From positions 62,001 through 126,000 of the forward strand of contig NZ_CACSJA010000011.1 of the NCBI RefSeq assembly GCF_902706035.1: a stretch of 64,000 nt of DNA. Reading direction: 5' to 3'. The position numbers and the translations under genes are program-made. This stretch comes from Pantoea sp. 18069. GTDB taxonomy: Bacteria; Pseudomonadota; Gammaproteobacteria; Burkholderiales; Burkholderiaceae_C. Below are positions 56,473 to 64,000 of the stretch, piece by piece; position 1 is the stretch's first letter, and each line of letters opens with the position of its first letter. The notes under the pieces are model-generated. The model saw nothing but the letters and a program-made list of their open reading frames with translations, made no database searches and was not told where the DNA came from.

Positions 56473-58455
56473 ATGTCCTACCTCGTGCTTGCCCGCAAAT
56501 ACCGCCCCCGCAATTTCTCAGAAATGGTGGGGCAAGAGCACGTCGTGCAGGCCTTGTCGAATGCCTTGACGCAGCAGCGCCTGCACCACGCCTACCTGTT
56601 CACGGGCACGCGCGGCGTGGGCAAGACCACGGTCTCGCGCATTCTGGCCAAGTCGCTCAACTGCCAGGGTGCCGATGGCCTGGGCGGCATCACGGCCACG
56701 CCCTGCGGCGTCTGCGCGGCCTGTACCGAAATCGACAGCGGTCGCTTTCCTGATTACACCGAGCTCGACGCGGCGTCCAACCGCGGCGTGGACGAAGTCC
56801 AGGGCCTGCTCGAGCAGGCGGTCTACAAGCCGGTGCAGGGGCGCTTCAAGGTCTTCATGATCGACGAAGTGCACATGCTCACGAACACGGCGTTCAACGC
56901 CATGCTCAAGACGCTCGAGGAGCCGCCCGAGTACCTGAAGTTCGTGCTGGCCACGACCGATCCGCAGAAGGTGCCGATGACGGTGCTGTCGCGCTGCCTG
57001 CAGTTCAACCTGCGGCCCATGGCGCCCGAAACCGTGCTCGACCATCTGGGCCAGGTGCTGGCCGCCGAGAACGTTCCGGCCGAGCCGCAGGCGCTGCGCC
57101 TGCTCGCGCGTGCCGCGCGCGGCTCTATGCGCGATGCGCTGTCGCTGACCGACCAGGCGATTGCGTTTGGCAGCGGGCAATTGCTCGAAGCCGGCGTGCG
57201 CCAGATGCTGGGCAGCGTCGATCGCTCCTATGTGTTCCGCCTGATTGCCGCACTGGCCCAGGGCGATGGCCGCAGCGTGGTCGAGACCGCGGATGCGCTG
57301 CGCCTCAACGGCCTGTCGGCCGCGTCCACGCTCGAGGAAATGGCCGCGGTGCTGCAGCGCATGGCCGTGGTCCAGGCCGTGCCGCAGATGGCGCACGACG
57401 AGAGCGACCCCGAAGCCAGCGAGATCGCGCGTCTGGCGGGTGCCATGCCGGCCGACGAAACCCAACTGCTCTACAGCATCTGCCTGCATGGGCGTGCGGA
57501 ACTCGGGCTTGCGCCCGACGAGTACGCGGCGCTGACCATGGCGCTGCTGCGGCTGCTGGCCTTCAAGGCCCCGGCTGAAAAAAAAACTCCAGCGATAGCT
57601 GAAGCGGCCCCGGCCGCTGTTGCGCCAACGCCTGTGGCGCCGATGCGGGCTGCACCTGCGCCGGCGCCGGTTCCAGCGCCCACGCCAGTGCGCGCGGCCG
57701 CGCCCGTGCCGGTCCCTGCGCCTGCCCCTGTGCCAGCGCCTGCGCCTGCGCCTGCCCCTGCGCCTGCTCCTGTGCCAGCGCCGGCCCCTGTGGCCGCCCC
57801 TGCTGTCCCGCGCCAGCGCATAGCGCCCGCTGCGGCACAGCGCCAGCCCATGCCCGAAGCCGTGGCATTCGACAGCGACCCCATCGGCATGGACAGCGTC
57901 GAATTTGCGCCGCTTGAAGTGCCGCCCTGGGAATCCCTGCCTTCCGATGCGCCCGCGCCGCGCGCGCCTGTGCCGCAGGCGGCGGTCGAAAGCATGCCCG
58001 CGCCCGAACCCATGGTTGCAGCCCGTCCCGCCTGGACACCTTCCGAGCCTTCAGGCGAGCCCGTGGTGGCCACGCCCGAAGGCGAGCGCTGGTTTGCGGC
58101 CGTGCAGCAGTTGATTGCCAGCGAGGCCATCACGGCGCTGGTGCGCGAGCTCGCGCTGCAGTCGCAGCTCGTGGGCTGCGAGGGCGACCATTGGACGCTG
58201 TGCGTGCAGCGCCAGTCGCTGAACCAGGCGACGGCGCGCGAGCGGCTGCGCGCGGCGCTGGCCGAAGCCGGCCTGGCGCAGCAACTGAGCGTCGAGATCG
58301 GCCCGGTCACGGACACGCCTGCCCGGCGCAACGCCGCTGCGGCGCAGCAGCGCCAGCGCGTGGCCGAGGACATTGTGATGAATGACCCCCTGGTGCAAAC
58401 ATTGATGCGCGAGCATGGCGCGCGCATTGTGCCGGGTAGTATCAAACCTGCTTAA
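56473..58455 (+). CDS. dnaX: DNA polymerase III subunits tau and (by slippage) gamma
   Basis: DnaX is the ATPase of the clamp loader. The 660-residue tau form starts at ATG 56473 (MSYLVLARKYRPRNFSEMVG). Domain I has Walker A GTRGVGKTT at about residues 45-53, a zinc module with Cys near 64-83 (CGVCAAC), Walker B FKVFMIDEVHML and the SRC motif VLSRCLQFNLRP. Domains II-III run to about 370. An A9 tract then occurs at codons 369-372, followed by a Pro/Ala linker (about 380-440) and the tau-specific C-terminal domains that bind DnaB and the polymerase. A longer reading from 56293 has no family support. ybaB and recR follow, the conserved trio. Confidence 0.97.
   Translation: MSYLVLARKYRPRNFSEMVGQEHVVQALSNALTQQRLHHAYLFTGTRGVGKTTVSRILAKSLNCQGADGLGGITATPCGVCAACTEIDSGRFPDYTELDAASNRGVDEVQGLLEQAVYKPVQGRFKVFMIDEVHMLTNTAFNAMLKTLEEPPEYLKFVLATTDPQKVPMTVLSRCLQFNLRPMAPETVLDHLGQVLAAENVPAEPQALRLLARAARGSMRDALSLTDQAIAFGSGQLLEAGVRQMLGSVDRSYVFRLIAALAQGDGRSVVETADALRLNGLSAASTLEEMAAVLQRMAVVQAVPQMAHDESDPEASEIARLAGAMPADETQLLYSICLHGRAELGLAPDEYAALTMALLRLLAFKAPAEKKTPAIAEAAPAAVAPTPVAPMRAAPAPAPVPAPTPVRAAAPVPVPAPAPVPAPAPAPAPAPAPVPAPAPVAAPAVPRQRIAPAAAQRQPMPEAVAFDSDPIGMDSVEFAPLEVPPWESLPSDAPAPRAPVPQAAVESMPAPEPMVAARPAWTPSEPSGEPVVATPEGERWFAAVQQLIASEAITALVRELALQSQLVGCEGDHWTLCVQRQSLNQATARERLRAALAEAGLAQQLSVEIGPVTDTPARRNAAAAQQRQRVAEDIVMNDPLVQTLMREHGARIVPGSIKPA
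57578..57602 (+). other. A9 slippery tract with immediate stops in both other frames (dnaX gamma site)
   Basis: Nine A residues (57578-57586) sit in a GC-rich gene at codons 369-372. A -1 shift reads AAC TCC AGC GAT AGC TGA, and a -2 or +1 shift reads CTC CAG CGA TAG. Either gives a protein of about 375 residues that ends at the domain III boundary. This mirrors the A9 slippage site of Thermus thermophilus dnaX rather than the A AAA AAG ribosomal site of E. coli. Confidence 0.65.
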
Positions 58456-58476
58456 ACACTGAAAAGGAAACAACCT

Positions 58477-58809
58477 ATGTTCAACAAAGGACAACTCGCC
58501 GGCCTCATGAAGCAGGCCCAGGCCATGCAGGACAACCTCAAGAAGGCCCAGGATGAGTTGGGCCATGTCGAAGTCGAAGGCGAGTCCGGCGCCGGCCTGG
58601 TCAAGGTGCTGATGACCTGCAAGCACGACGTCAAGCGCGTGACCATCGACCCCAGCCTACTGGCCGAGGACAAGGACATGCTCGAGGACCTGGTGGCCGC
58701 CGCGTTCAACGCCGCCGTGCGCAAGGCCGAAGAGACTTCGCAGGAAAAAATGGGCAAGCTGACTGCGGGCATGCCCGGCCTGCCCGGTGGAATGAAGTTC
58801 CCTTTCTGA
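58477..58809 (+). CDS. ybaB: YbaB/EbfC nucleoid-associated protein
   Basis: This 110-residue protein forms a tweezer-like DNA-binding dimer and is usually co-transcribed with dnaX and recR. It opens [20 protein letters not shown], has a helical arm ([20 protein letters not shown]), the central strand pair [20 protein letters not shown] and a C-terminal helix ending [15 protein letters not shown], the family signature. It lies 21 bp after dnaX. Confidence 0.97.
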   Translation: MFNKGQLAGLMKQAQAMQDNLKKAQDELGHVEVEGESGAGLVKVLMTCKHDVKRVTIDPSLLAEDKDMLEDLVAAAFNAAVRKAEETSQEKMGKLTAGMPGLPGGMKFPF

Positions 58810-58851
58810 CATCGCTTGTGGCCGGGCGCAGTGGCTGCCGGCCCATGCATC

Positions 58852-58915
58852 GACCTGCAGAGCGCCTGCGATCCCGGAGTTCCTGGATCGCATTTGCGTT
58901 CGCAGGTCTTTTTTT
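58852..58915 (+). terminator. Compound terminator between ybaB and recR
   Basis: An outer stem GACCTGC/GCAGGTC (58852-58858 with 58902-58908) encloses an inner stem TGCGATCC/GGATCGCA (58867-58874 with 58885-58892). Seven T residues follow (58909-58915). Read-through or a promoter inside the 137-bp gap must supply recR. Confidence 0.7.
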
Positions 58916-58946
58916 CGCCTTGCGGCTTGCCCGAGAATGAGAATCC

Positions 58947-59543
58947 ATGACCGTCCCCGATGTACATCCCCTCGATGATTTGATCCAGGCCCTGCGTCGC
59001 CTGCCGGGGGTGGGCGTCAAGTCGGCCCAGCGCATGGCCTACCAGCTGTTGCAGCGCGACCGCGAAGGCGCGGTGCAGATCGCGCGCGCGCTGGACACCG
59101 CGCTGCAGGAGGTCCAGCATTGCGCACAGTGCCATACGTTCACCGTGGGCCGCCTGTGCGCGATCTGCCAGGATGAGGGCCGGGATGCGGCACGTCTTTG
59201 CGTGGTCGAAACGCCCGCCGACCTGGCCGCGATGGAGCGCACGGGCGCCTACCAGGGCCGCTACTATGTGCTCATGGGCCGGCTGTCGCCGCTCGACGGC
59301 ATTGGCCCGCGTGATATAGGCCTGACCGAGCTGCTCGCGCGCACGGCCGAAGGCGGCGTGCAGGAAGTGATTCTCGCGACCAGCTTCACCGCCGAAGGCG
59401 AGGCCACCGCGCATGCGATCAGCGAGGCCTGCAAGAGCCGCGGCGTGCATGTGACGCGGCTGGCGCGCGGGGTTCCTGTGGGCAGCGAACTCGAGTATGT
59501 GGATCTGGGCACGATTGCCCATGCCTTGGTGGATCGCCGCTGA
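58947..59543 (+). CDS. recR: Recombination protein RecR
   Basis: RecR works with RecF and RecO to load RecA on gapped DNA. The 198-residue product has the helix-hairpin-helix motif [20 protein letters not shown], a C4 zinc finger ([17 protein letters not shown]), and a Toprim domain with [35 protein letters not shown] and [20 protein letters not shown]. It ends with [19 protein letters not shown], the family C-terminal signature. Length is typical. Confidence 0.98.
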   Translation: MTVPDVHPLDDLIQALRRLPGVGVKSAQRMAYQLLQRDREGAVQIARALDTALQEVQHCAQCHTFTVGRLCAICQDEGRDAARLCVVETPADLAAMERTGAYQGRYYVLMGRLSPLDGIGPRDIGLTELLARTAEGGVQEVILATSFTAEGEATAHAISEACKSRGVHVTRLARGVPVGSELEYVDLGTIAHALVDRR

Positions 59544-59581
59544 AAACGGGCTTCGAAAGACTGCAGCAAAGGAGCTATGCC

Positions 59582-60001
59582 ATGAATGCCTTGTCCCCCC
59601 ATTTCACCGTTGCCTACTGGTGCGTGCTGATTGCCGCGCTGCTGCCCATGGTCTGCGCCTACCTCGCCAAGGGCCGCGGCTTTGGCAAGCCAAGGGAGCA
59701 GGGCGGTTTCGACAACCATGATCCGCGTGCCTGGCTGCAGCGGCAGACGGGTTTCCAGGCGCGCGCCAATGCGGCCCAGGCGAATAGTTTCGAAGCCCTG
59801 CCGTTCTTCATCGGCGCGGTGATCATTGCCCACCAGCTGGGCGCGCAGCAGACCTGGCTGGACCTGCTGGCGCTGCTGTTCGTGCTGCTGCGCGGCTTCT
59901 ACATCCTGATGTATGTCGCCGACATGGCGACGGCGCGCAGCCTGGTCTGGGCCGTGGCCATGTTCGTCAACGTGGCGATCCTGTTCATCGGCTATCGCTG
60001 A
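59582..60001 (+). CDS. MAPEG-family membrane protein
   Basis: This 139-residue protein has four hydrophobic helices (FTVAYWCVLIAALLPMVCAY, FFIGAVIIAHQLG, LDLLALLFVLLRGFYILMYV and LVWAVAMFVNVAILFIGY). The loop with ARANAAQANSFEALPFFIGA between helices 1 and 2 carries the E-x-x-x-N-x-x-E-type region typical of MAPEG proteins, whose eukaryotic members act in glutathione and eicosanoid metabolism. A specific reaction cannot be assigned. It lies 38 bp after recR. Confidence 0.85.
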   Translation: MNALSPHFTVAYWCVLIAALLPMVCAYLAKGRGFGKPREQGGFDNHDPRAWLQRQTGFQARANAAQANSFEALPFFIGAVIIAHQLGAQQTWLDLLALLFVLLRGFYILMYVADMATARSLVWAVAMFVNVAILFIGYR

Positions 60002-60032
60002 GTTCGCAGCCCCGGGCGGGCTGCCGCGCGGC

Positions 60033-61544
60033 TCAGCGCTTCTTGACCTTGGACGGCGTGCCGCCCTTCTTGCTGGTCTGCGCCGGGGCCTTGTTCGAAC
60101 GCGCCGAGACCGCGACCTTGGCGCCCGCACGCGGGCGCGAAGCCGTGACCGAGGCTGCGCGCAGCGGCAGGAACATGACGATCGACTGCCCGGCCTGCAG
60201 GGCCGAGCCGACCTTGAGGCCATTCCAGTCGGCGACGCTGGCCGCGCTGACCCGGTGGCGGCGCGCGAGGCTGGCCACGGTATCGCGCTTTTGCGCCTTG
60301 ACGGTGGTGCGGCGGGTCACGACTTCCGGCGCGAACGCCATGTGGCCATTGTCGGCCACCTGGCTGGATACATCGGTCAGCGTGCTCGCGGTGCGCGGCA
60401 CCATCAGCGCCGAACCGGCCTTGATCACCATGCGGGGCGGGATGTTGTTGATCGCGCGCAAGCCGTCCTCGCTCATGCCCACGCGCTGGGCGGCGTCGGC
60501 CACGGTGAGCGTCGAAGGCACGGTCCAGACGGTCCAGCTCGAATACTGGCCCTTGTCGTAGGCGTCGAGGTTGCGCTCGAACACCTTGGCGTTGTCCCAG
60601 GGCAGCAGGATCTGCGGAATGCCGGCGGCGAAGATCACGGGCCGGCTCAGCGAAGGATTGAGGGCGCGGAAATCGGCCACCGTCACGTCGGCGAGCTTGG
60701 CTGCGAGTTCCACGTCGATGTCGCGCTTGATGTCGACAGCCTGGAAGTAGGGGTGGTTCTCTATCAGTGGCAGCTCGGCGCTGAAGGCCTCGGGCGTGCT
60801 GACGATGTTCTTCACGGCCTGCAGCTTGGGCACATACAGCCGCGTTTCCGCGGGCATGTTGAGTTCGGCATAGGTGATGCCCAGGCCGGCCTTGCGGTTG
60901 CGCGCGATCGCGCGTCCTACGCTGCCTTCGCCCCAGTTGTAGGCGGCCAGCGCCAGGTGCCAGTCGCCGAACATGCCGTGGAGCTTTTGCAGGTAGTCGA
61001 GCGCGGCGCGCGTCGAGGCCAGCACGTCGCGGCGGTCGTCGCGAAAGACATTCTGCTTGAGGTCGAAATAGGTGCCGGTGGCGGGCATGAACTGCCACAT
61101 GCCGGCGGCCTTGGCGCTGGACACGGCCTGCGGATTGAACGCGCTCTCGATATAGGGCAGCAGCGCGAGCTCCGTCGGCATGTCGCGGCGCTCGAGCTCT
61201 TCGACGATGTGGAACAGGTATTTGCTCGAGCGCTCGGTCATGCGCAGGATGTAGTCGGGCCGGCTCGCATACCACTGCTCGCGGTCCTGCACCAGTTCAT
61301 GGTCGAGGTCGGGCATGGCAAAGCCGCGCCGGATGCGCTCCCACAGATCGGCCGGTGCCGACAGCGAGGCCACGCCGGGCGCCGTGACCTGGGTGCGCTT
61401 GATCGGGCTCAGCGCGCCATTCGGGTAGTCGGGCGTGTGGCTGGAGGCGGTCTGGGGCGTGGGGGAGGATGCGTCGGGCGTGACGGTGGCGCAGCCAGCG
61501 AGCCAGAGCACGCTGCTGAGCAATACGGGGTAGAGAAGCTTCAT
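60033..61544 (-). CDS. mltD: Membrane-bound lytic murein transglycosylase D
   Basis: MltD is an outer-membrane lipoprotein that cleaves peptidoglycan with 1,6-anhydro product formation. From ATG 61544 (overlapping the gloB stop) the product is 503 residues. It has a lipoprotein signal MKLLYPVLLSSVLWLAGC with the lipobox Cys at 18. The SLT catalytic domain has LALLPYIESAFNPQAVSSAK (the active Glu near residue 130), AAGMWQFMPATGTYFDLKQN, and ALAAYNWGEGSVGRAIARN. A LysM-like region lies around 330-390 (TVPSTLTVADAAQRVGMSED), with a second around 415-460 (KRDTVASLARRHRVSAASVA), followed by a basic tail. An upstream ATG at 61562 would add six residues without a better signal. Confidence 0.94.
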   Translation of the reverse strand: MKLLYPVLLSSVLWLAGCATVTPDASSPTPQTASSHTPDYPNGALSPIKRTQVTAPGVASLSAPADLWERIRRGFAMPDLDHELVQDREQWYASRPDYILRMTERSSKYLFHIVEELERRDMPTELALLPYIESAFNPQAVSSAKAAGMWQFMPATGTYFDLKQNVFRDDRRDVLASTRAALDYLQKLHGMFGDWHLALAAYNWGEGSVGRAIARNRKAGLGITYAELNMPAETRLYVPKLQAVKNIVSTPEAFSAELPLIENHPYFQAVDIKRDIDVELAAKLADVTVADFRALNPSLSRPVIFAAGIPQILLPWDNAKVFERNLDAYDKGQYSSWTVWTVPSTLTVADAAQRVGMSEDGLRAINNIPPRMVIKAGSALMVPRTASTLTDVSSQVADNGHMAFAPEVVTRRTTVKAQKRDTVASLARRHRVSAASVADWNGLKVGSALQAGQSIVMFLPLRAASVTASRPRAGAKVAVSARSNKAPAQTSKKGGTPSKVKKR

Positions 61545-62317
61545 CGGAAATCGTTTTTCCATGCACGCAATGCCGCAAGCACCTCATGGGCTTGCTGCGG
61601 GTGGATACGCGCGTCATGGCGGTGGGCGGCTGCGGCCACCGCGGTTTCGCGCGTACGAAGAAAGGGGTTGATGCTGCGTTCCAGCACCATGCTCGAAGGC
61701 AGGGTCGGCCGGCCCTGGGCGCGCAGGCCCTGGCAGTGCTCCATGTGGTGGAGCAGCGCCGCGTTGTTTGGTTCCACCGCCAGCGCAAAGCGAAGGTTGG
61801 AAAGTGTGTACTCGTGCGCGCAGCACACCTGGGTGGTGTCGGGCAACGCGGACAGCGCGTCGAGGGACTGCTGCATCTGCGCCGGCGTGCCTTCGAAAAG
61901 CCGCCCGCAGCCGCCTGAGAACAGCGTGTCGCCGCAGAACACCACCGGTTGGGGCATCGCCGTGGCGCTGTAGAAGGCCACGTGGCCGGCGGTGTGGCCG
62001 GGCACATCGATCACCAGCCAGGGGCCGCCGAGCGCGTCGACCTGGTCGCCGCCCTGCACGCGCGTCACGGGCTCGGGCAGGGTTTCGCGCGCCGGCCCCC
62101 AGACCGGCGCGCCCGTGGCGGCGCGCAGTGCCGCCACGCCGCCGACATGGTCCGCATGGTGGTGCGTGATTAGAATGGATTGCAATTGCAGCGCGTGGCG
62201 CTCCAAGGCCGCGAACACGGGAGCCGCTTCGCCCGGGTCTATGACCAGGGCCTGGCGGCCGTCGTGCAGCATCCAAATATAGTTGTCAGAAAAAGCGGGC
62301 AGCGGCAACAGGTTCAT
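61541..62317 (-). CDS. gloB: Hydroxyacylglutathione hydrolase (glyoxalase II)
   Basis: GloB hydrolyses S-D-lactoylglutathione to D-lactate and glutathione, the second step of methylglyoxal detoxification. The 258-residue metallo-beta-lactamase-fold protein begins [20 protein letters not shown], carries the metal motif LITHHHADHVGGVAAL, then VPGHTAGHVAFY, FCGDTLFSGGCGRLFEG with the bridging Asp, CCAHEYTLSNLRFALAVEP, and the C-terminal glutathione-binding region (NPFLRTRE). The start at 62317 shares its CATG with the divergent methyltransferase start. Its stop overlaps mltD by 4 bp. Confidence 0.97.
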   Translation of the reverse strand: MNLLPLPAFSDNYIWMLHDGRQALVIDPGEAAPVFAALERHALQLQSILITHHHADHVGGVAALRAATGAPVWGPARETLPEPVTRVQGGDQVDALGGPWLVIDVPGHTAGHVAFYSATAMPQPVVFCGDTLFSGGCGRLFEGTPAQMQQSLDALSALPDTTQVCCAHEYTLSNLRFALAVEPNNAALLHHMEHCQGLRAQGRPTLPSSMVLERSINPFLRTRETAVAAAAHRHDARIHPQQAHEVLAALRAWKNDFR

Positions 62318-63095
62318 GAGCGACAAAATTATAGGGATGCACCACTGGCTTGATTCCCCCACCGGGCGCTATCTGCTCGACTGGGAGCAGCAACGCTGCG
62401 ATGAAGCCGTGGCGGATGTGTTTGGCTACCATAGCCTGCAGCTGGGCCTGCCTATGCTACAGGGCTTGCGCGCCAACCGCATGCCCCATCGTTGGCTGGC
62501 GCTCGAATCGAGCGCCGAAGCTGCGGCATGGGCGTCGGCCGCGCCCGTTCAGGCCGCAGGCGACTGGCCCGCACGCGCCGTGCTCGAACCGTCGGCGCTG
62601 CCGTTCGCCGAAGCCAGCCTCGACCTGCTGGTGCTGCCGCACACTCTCGAACGCACGCCCGACCCGCATGGCGCGCTGCGCGAAGTCGCGCGCGTGCTCG
62701 TGCCCGAAGGGCGGGTCGTGATCTGCGGCATCAACCCTGCAAGCTGGTGGGGAATGCAGTCGGCGCTCGCGCCGCGCAGCGCGCGCCTGCCCGATGCGCG
62801 CAGCGCCATCGGCTACTGGCGGCTGCGCGACTGGCTGCGCTTGCTGGCGCTGGATGTGCAGGCCGTGGAGTTCGGCTGCCACCGGCCGGCGGTGCAATCC
62901 GCGCAATGGCATCAGCGCTGGGGCTGGATGGACGCTTTGGGCGACCGTGCGTGGCCCATACTCGGGGGCGTTTACTGCGTGGTGGCCATCAAGCGCGTGC
63001 CGGGCATGCGCCTGCTGGAGCCGGCCTGGCGCCAGCGGCAAAAGCTTGCGGCGGCCGCGGCGCCGCTGGTCCACCGCAGCCATAGAAAAATCTAG
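62316..63095 (+). CDS. SAM-dependent methyltransferase, YafS-like
   Basis: This 259-residue protein is a class I methyltransferase of unknown substrate. It starts [20 protein letters not shown], and the segment [20 protein letters not shown] followed by [17 protein letters not shown] is the motif pair around the SAM-binding strand order typical of Methyltransf_11 proteins. The first Rossmann glycine motif is degenerate ([18 protein letters not shown]). Location between divergent gloB and rnhA matches yafS in E. coli. The ATG at 62316 is used, but the one at 62337 ([10 protein letters not shown]) would avoid overlap with gloB and is possible. Confidence 0.82.
   Translation: MSDKIIGMHHWLDSPTGRYLLDWEQQRCDEAVADVFGYHSLQLGLPMLQGLRANRMPHRWLALESSAEAAAWASAAPVQAAGDWPARAVLEPSALPFAEASLDLLVLPHTLERTPDPHGALREVARVLVPEGRVVICGINPASWWGMQSALAPRSARLPDARSAIGYWRLRDWLRLLALDVQAVEFGCHRPAVQSAQWHQRWGWMDALGDRAWPILGGVYCVVAIKRVPGMRLLEPAWRQRQKLAAAAAPLVHRSHRKI
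62328..62333 (-). promoter_or_regulatory. Candidate -10 for gloB inside the methyltransferase start region
   Basis: TATAAT on the - strand lies 10 bp before the gloB ATG, so the message would be almost leaderless. No good -35 is seen in the first codons of the methyltransferase gene. Confidence 0.45.
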
Positions 63096-63106
63096 AGGGA
63101 AAAACG

Positions 63107-63556
63107 TTGAATCAAGTTGTGATCTATACCGATGGCGCCTGCAAGGGCAACCCCGGACCCGGGGGCTGGGGCGTGCTGATGCGTGCTGGGACCATGGAAA
63201 AGGAATTGTTTGGCGGCGCGTTGGGCACGACCAACAACCGCATGGAAATGCAGGCCGTGATCGAGGCCCTGGCCGCGCTCAAGCGGCCCTGCGACGTGAC
63301 GCTGTTCATCGACAGCCAGTATGTGCTCAAGGGCATCACCGAATGGATCCATGGCTGGAAGGCCAAGGGCTGGCGCACGGCCTCGAAGGAGCCCGTGAAG
63401 AATGTCGAGCTGTGGCAGCGGCTCGACGAGCTGGTGAGCAATGGCGGCCACCGCATCGACTGGCGCTGGGTCAAGGGCCATGCGGGCGATCCGGGCAATG
63501 AGCGCGCCGACATGCTGGCCAACAAGGGTGTCGAAAAGGCCCTGGGCCGTGGCTGA
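63107..63556 (+). CDS. rnhA: Ribonuclease HI
   Basis: RNase HI degrades the RNA strand of RNA-DNA hybrids. The 149-residue product begins [20 protein letters not shown] with the first catalytic Asp. [20 protein letters not shown] contains the catalytic Glu, [18 protein letters not shown] the next Asp, and [18 protein letters not shown] the His and last Asp. It starts at TTG 63107 after AGAGGGA, since no ATG fits. It follows the YafS-like gene by 11 bp; the same neighbourhood is found in E. coli. A second RNase H (rnhB) is also encoded in this window. Confidence 0.97.
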   Translation: MNQVVIYTDGACKGNPGPGGWGVLMRAGTMEKELFGGALGTTNNRMEMQAVIEALAALKRPCDVTLFIDSQYVLKGITEWIHGWKAKGWRTASKEPVKNVELWQRLDELVSNGGHRIDWRWVKGHAGDPGNERADMLANKGVEKALGRG

Positions 63557-63558
63557 TC

Positions 63559-63882
63559 TCAGTCGCGCGGTAGTTTTGCGAGTTCCGCCGCCAGGCTTGC
63601 GCTGTCCTGGGGGCGCACGCTGCGCCCCACTTCCTGGCCGTCGCGCAGGAACACCAGCGTCGGCCAGAGCTTGACGCGAAAGCTGCGGCCCAGCGGCCGG
63701 CCCGGGCCGTCCTCGATCTTCAGGTGCCGTACGTCGGCGCGCGCGTCCAGGGCCTCGCGGATCAGCGGCTGCGCGCCCTGGCACCAGCCGCACCAGCCGG
63801 TACCGAACTCCAGCACCGCATTGCCCCGCAGGGCCTGAACGTCTTGTGTGGAAGGGGCGAGGGGCTGGGTCTGGTAGGACAT
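63559..63882 (-). CDS. Thioredoxin-like protein with WCGWC site
   Basis: From ATG 63882 (AGGAAA ribosome site) this protein has 107 residues: MSYQTQPLAPSTQDVQALRG, then LEFGTGWCGWCQGAQPLIRE with an active-site CGWC in place of CGPC, a RVKLWPTLVFLRDGQEVGRS cis-Pro loop and a short C-terminal helix. It lacks a signal peptide, so a cytoplasmic disulfide or redox role is inferred. A longer frame to 63987 adds a poorly supported N-terminus. It is convergent with rnhA with a 2-bp gap and lies 49 bp downstream of the partial GGDEF gene. Confidence 0.88.
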   Translation of the reverse strand: MSYQTQPLAPSTQDVQALRGNAVLEFGTGWCGWCQGAQPLIREALDARADVRHLKIEDGPGRPLGRSFRVKLWPTLVFLRDGQEVGRSVRPQDSASLAAELAKLPRD

Positions 63883-63931
63883 GCAGTTTTCCTGTGAAAT
63901 GGGAGAAGGCGCGGGCCGGCGCCCGGCGGCT

Positions 63932-64000
63932 TCAGCCATCGCTGGCGTGGACCGCGCGGACCTGGTTGCGGCCCTCTTGCTTGGCACGGTACAGCAACTG
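63932..64000 (-). CDS. GGDEF-domain protein, C-terminal end only (rest outside window)
   Basis: The last 22 codons before a TGA read QLLYRAKQEGRNQVRAVHAS followed by DG. This is the usual end of a GGDEF diguanylate cyclase domain (the ALYRAKxxGRNRV motif). The gene enters from the right edge of the window on the - strand. Nothing can be said about its sensory part. Confidence 0.75.
   Translation of the reverse strand, partial: QLLYRAKQEGRNQVRAVHASDG

Overview
The window reads as a stretch of chromosome from a GC-rich betaproteobacterium of the order Burkholderiales, most likely family Comamonadaceae. Evidence for this is the gene order rpsB-tsf-pyrH-frr-uppS-cdsA-dxr-rseP-bamA-skp-lpxD-fabZ-lpxA-lpxB-rnhB, the ffs-dnaX-ybaB-recR block, the mltD-gloB-yafS-rnhA block, strong GC bias at third codon positions, and frequent GTG and TTG starts. 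The genus cannot be fixed from sequence alone. Assignments rest on reading motifs and neighbourhoods by eye; no database search was run.

Layout. 1-14700: translation factors, isoprenoid and phospholipid synthesis, outer-membrane assembly and lipid A synthesis, all on the + strand with many 1-4 bp overlaps. 14950-20560: carAB, greA and a small membrane protein. 20600-21850: a glycosyltransferase and yhbY on the - strand. 21880-26960: rlmE, ftsH (with a heat-shock-like promoter), folP and glmM. 27145-29370: a two-PAS GGDEF/EAL protein whose upstream region carries an inverted-repeat element. 29700-34900: a polyphosphate cluster in which ppk lies between two Ppx/GppA paralogues. 35311-38346: an autotransporter. 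38466-45232: pstSCAB-phoU-phoB-phoR behind a PhoB box. 45227-48324: a MATE transporter and a GT-C glycosyltransferase. 48492-52013: an AT-richer island with one 1002-residue ankyrin-repeat protein between inverted-repeat ends. 52180-54480: rpmE (type B), rho and trxA on the - strand. 54681-64000: a flavoprotein, SRP RNA, dnaX, ybaB, recR, a MAPEG protein, mltD/gloB divergent from yafS/rnhA, a thioredoxin-like gene and the tail of a GGDEF gene.

How it fits together. The first third is essential housekeeping: ribosome recycling, the dolichol-like carrier, CDP-DAG, the Bam machine with Skp, and lipid A. The middle is a phosphate module: PhoB boxes precede pstS and probably ppk, so phosphate uptake, signalling and polyphosphate turnover should respond together to phosphate starvation. 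The accessory material comprises two related MITE-like elements, a 14-bp minisatellite, a dispersed intergenic repeat, the autotransporter and the ankyrin-protein island. The most notable mechanistic signal in a core gene is an A9 tract in dnaX with stop codons immediately after it in both alternative frames, which predicts slippage that makes a short gamma-type clamp-loader subunit.
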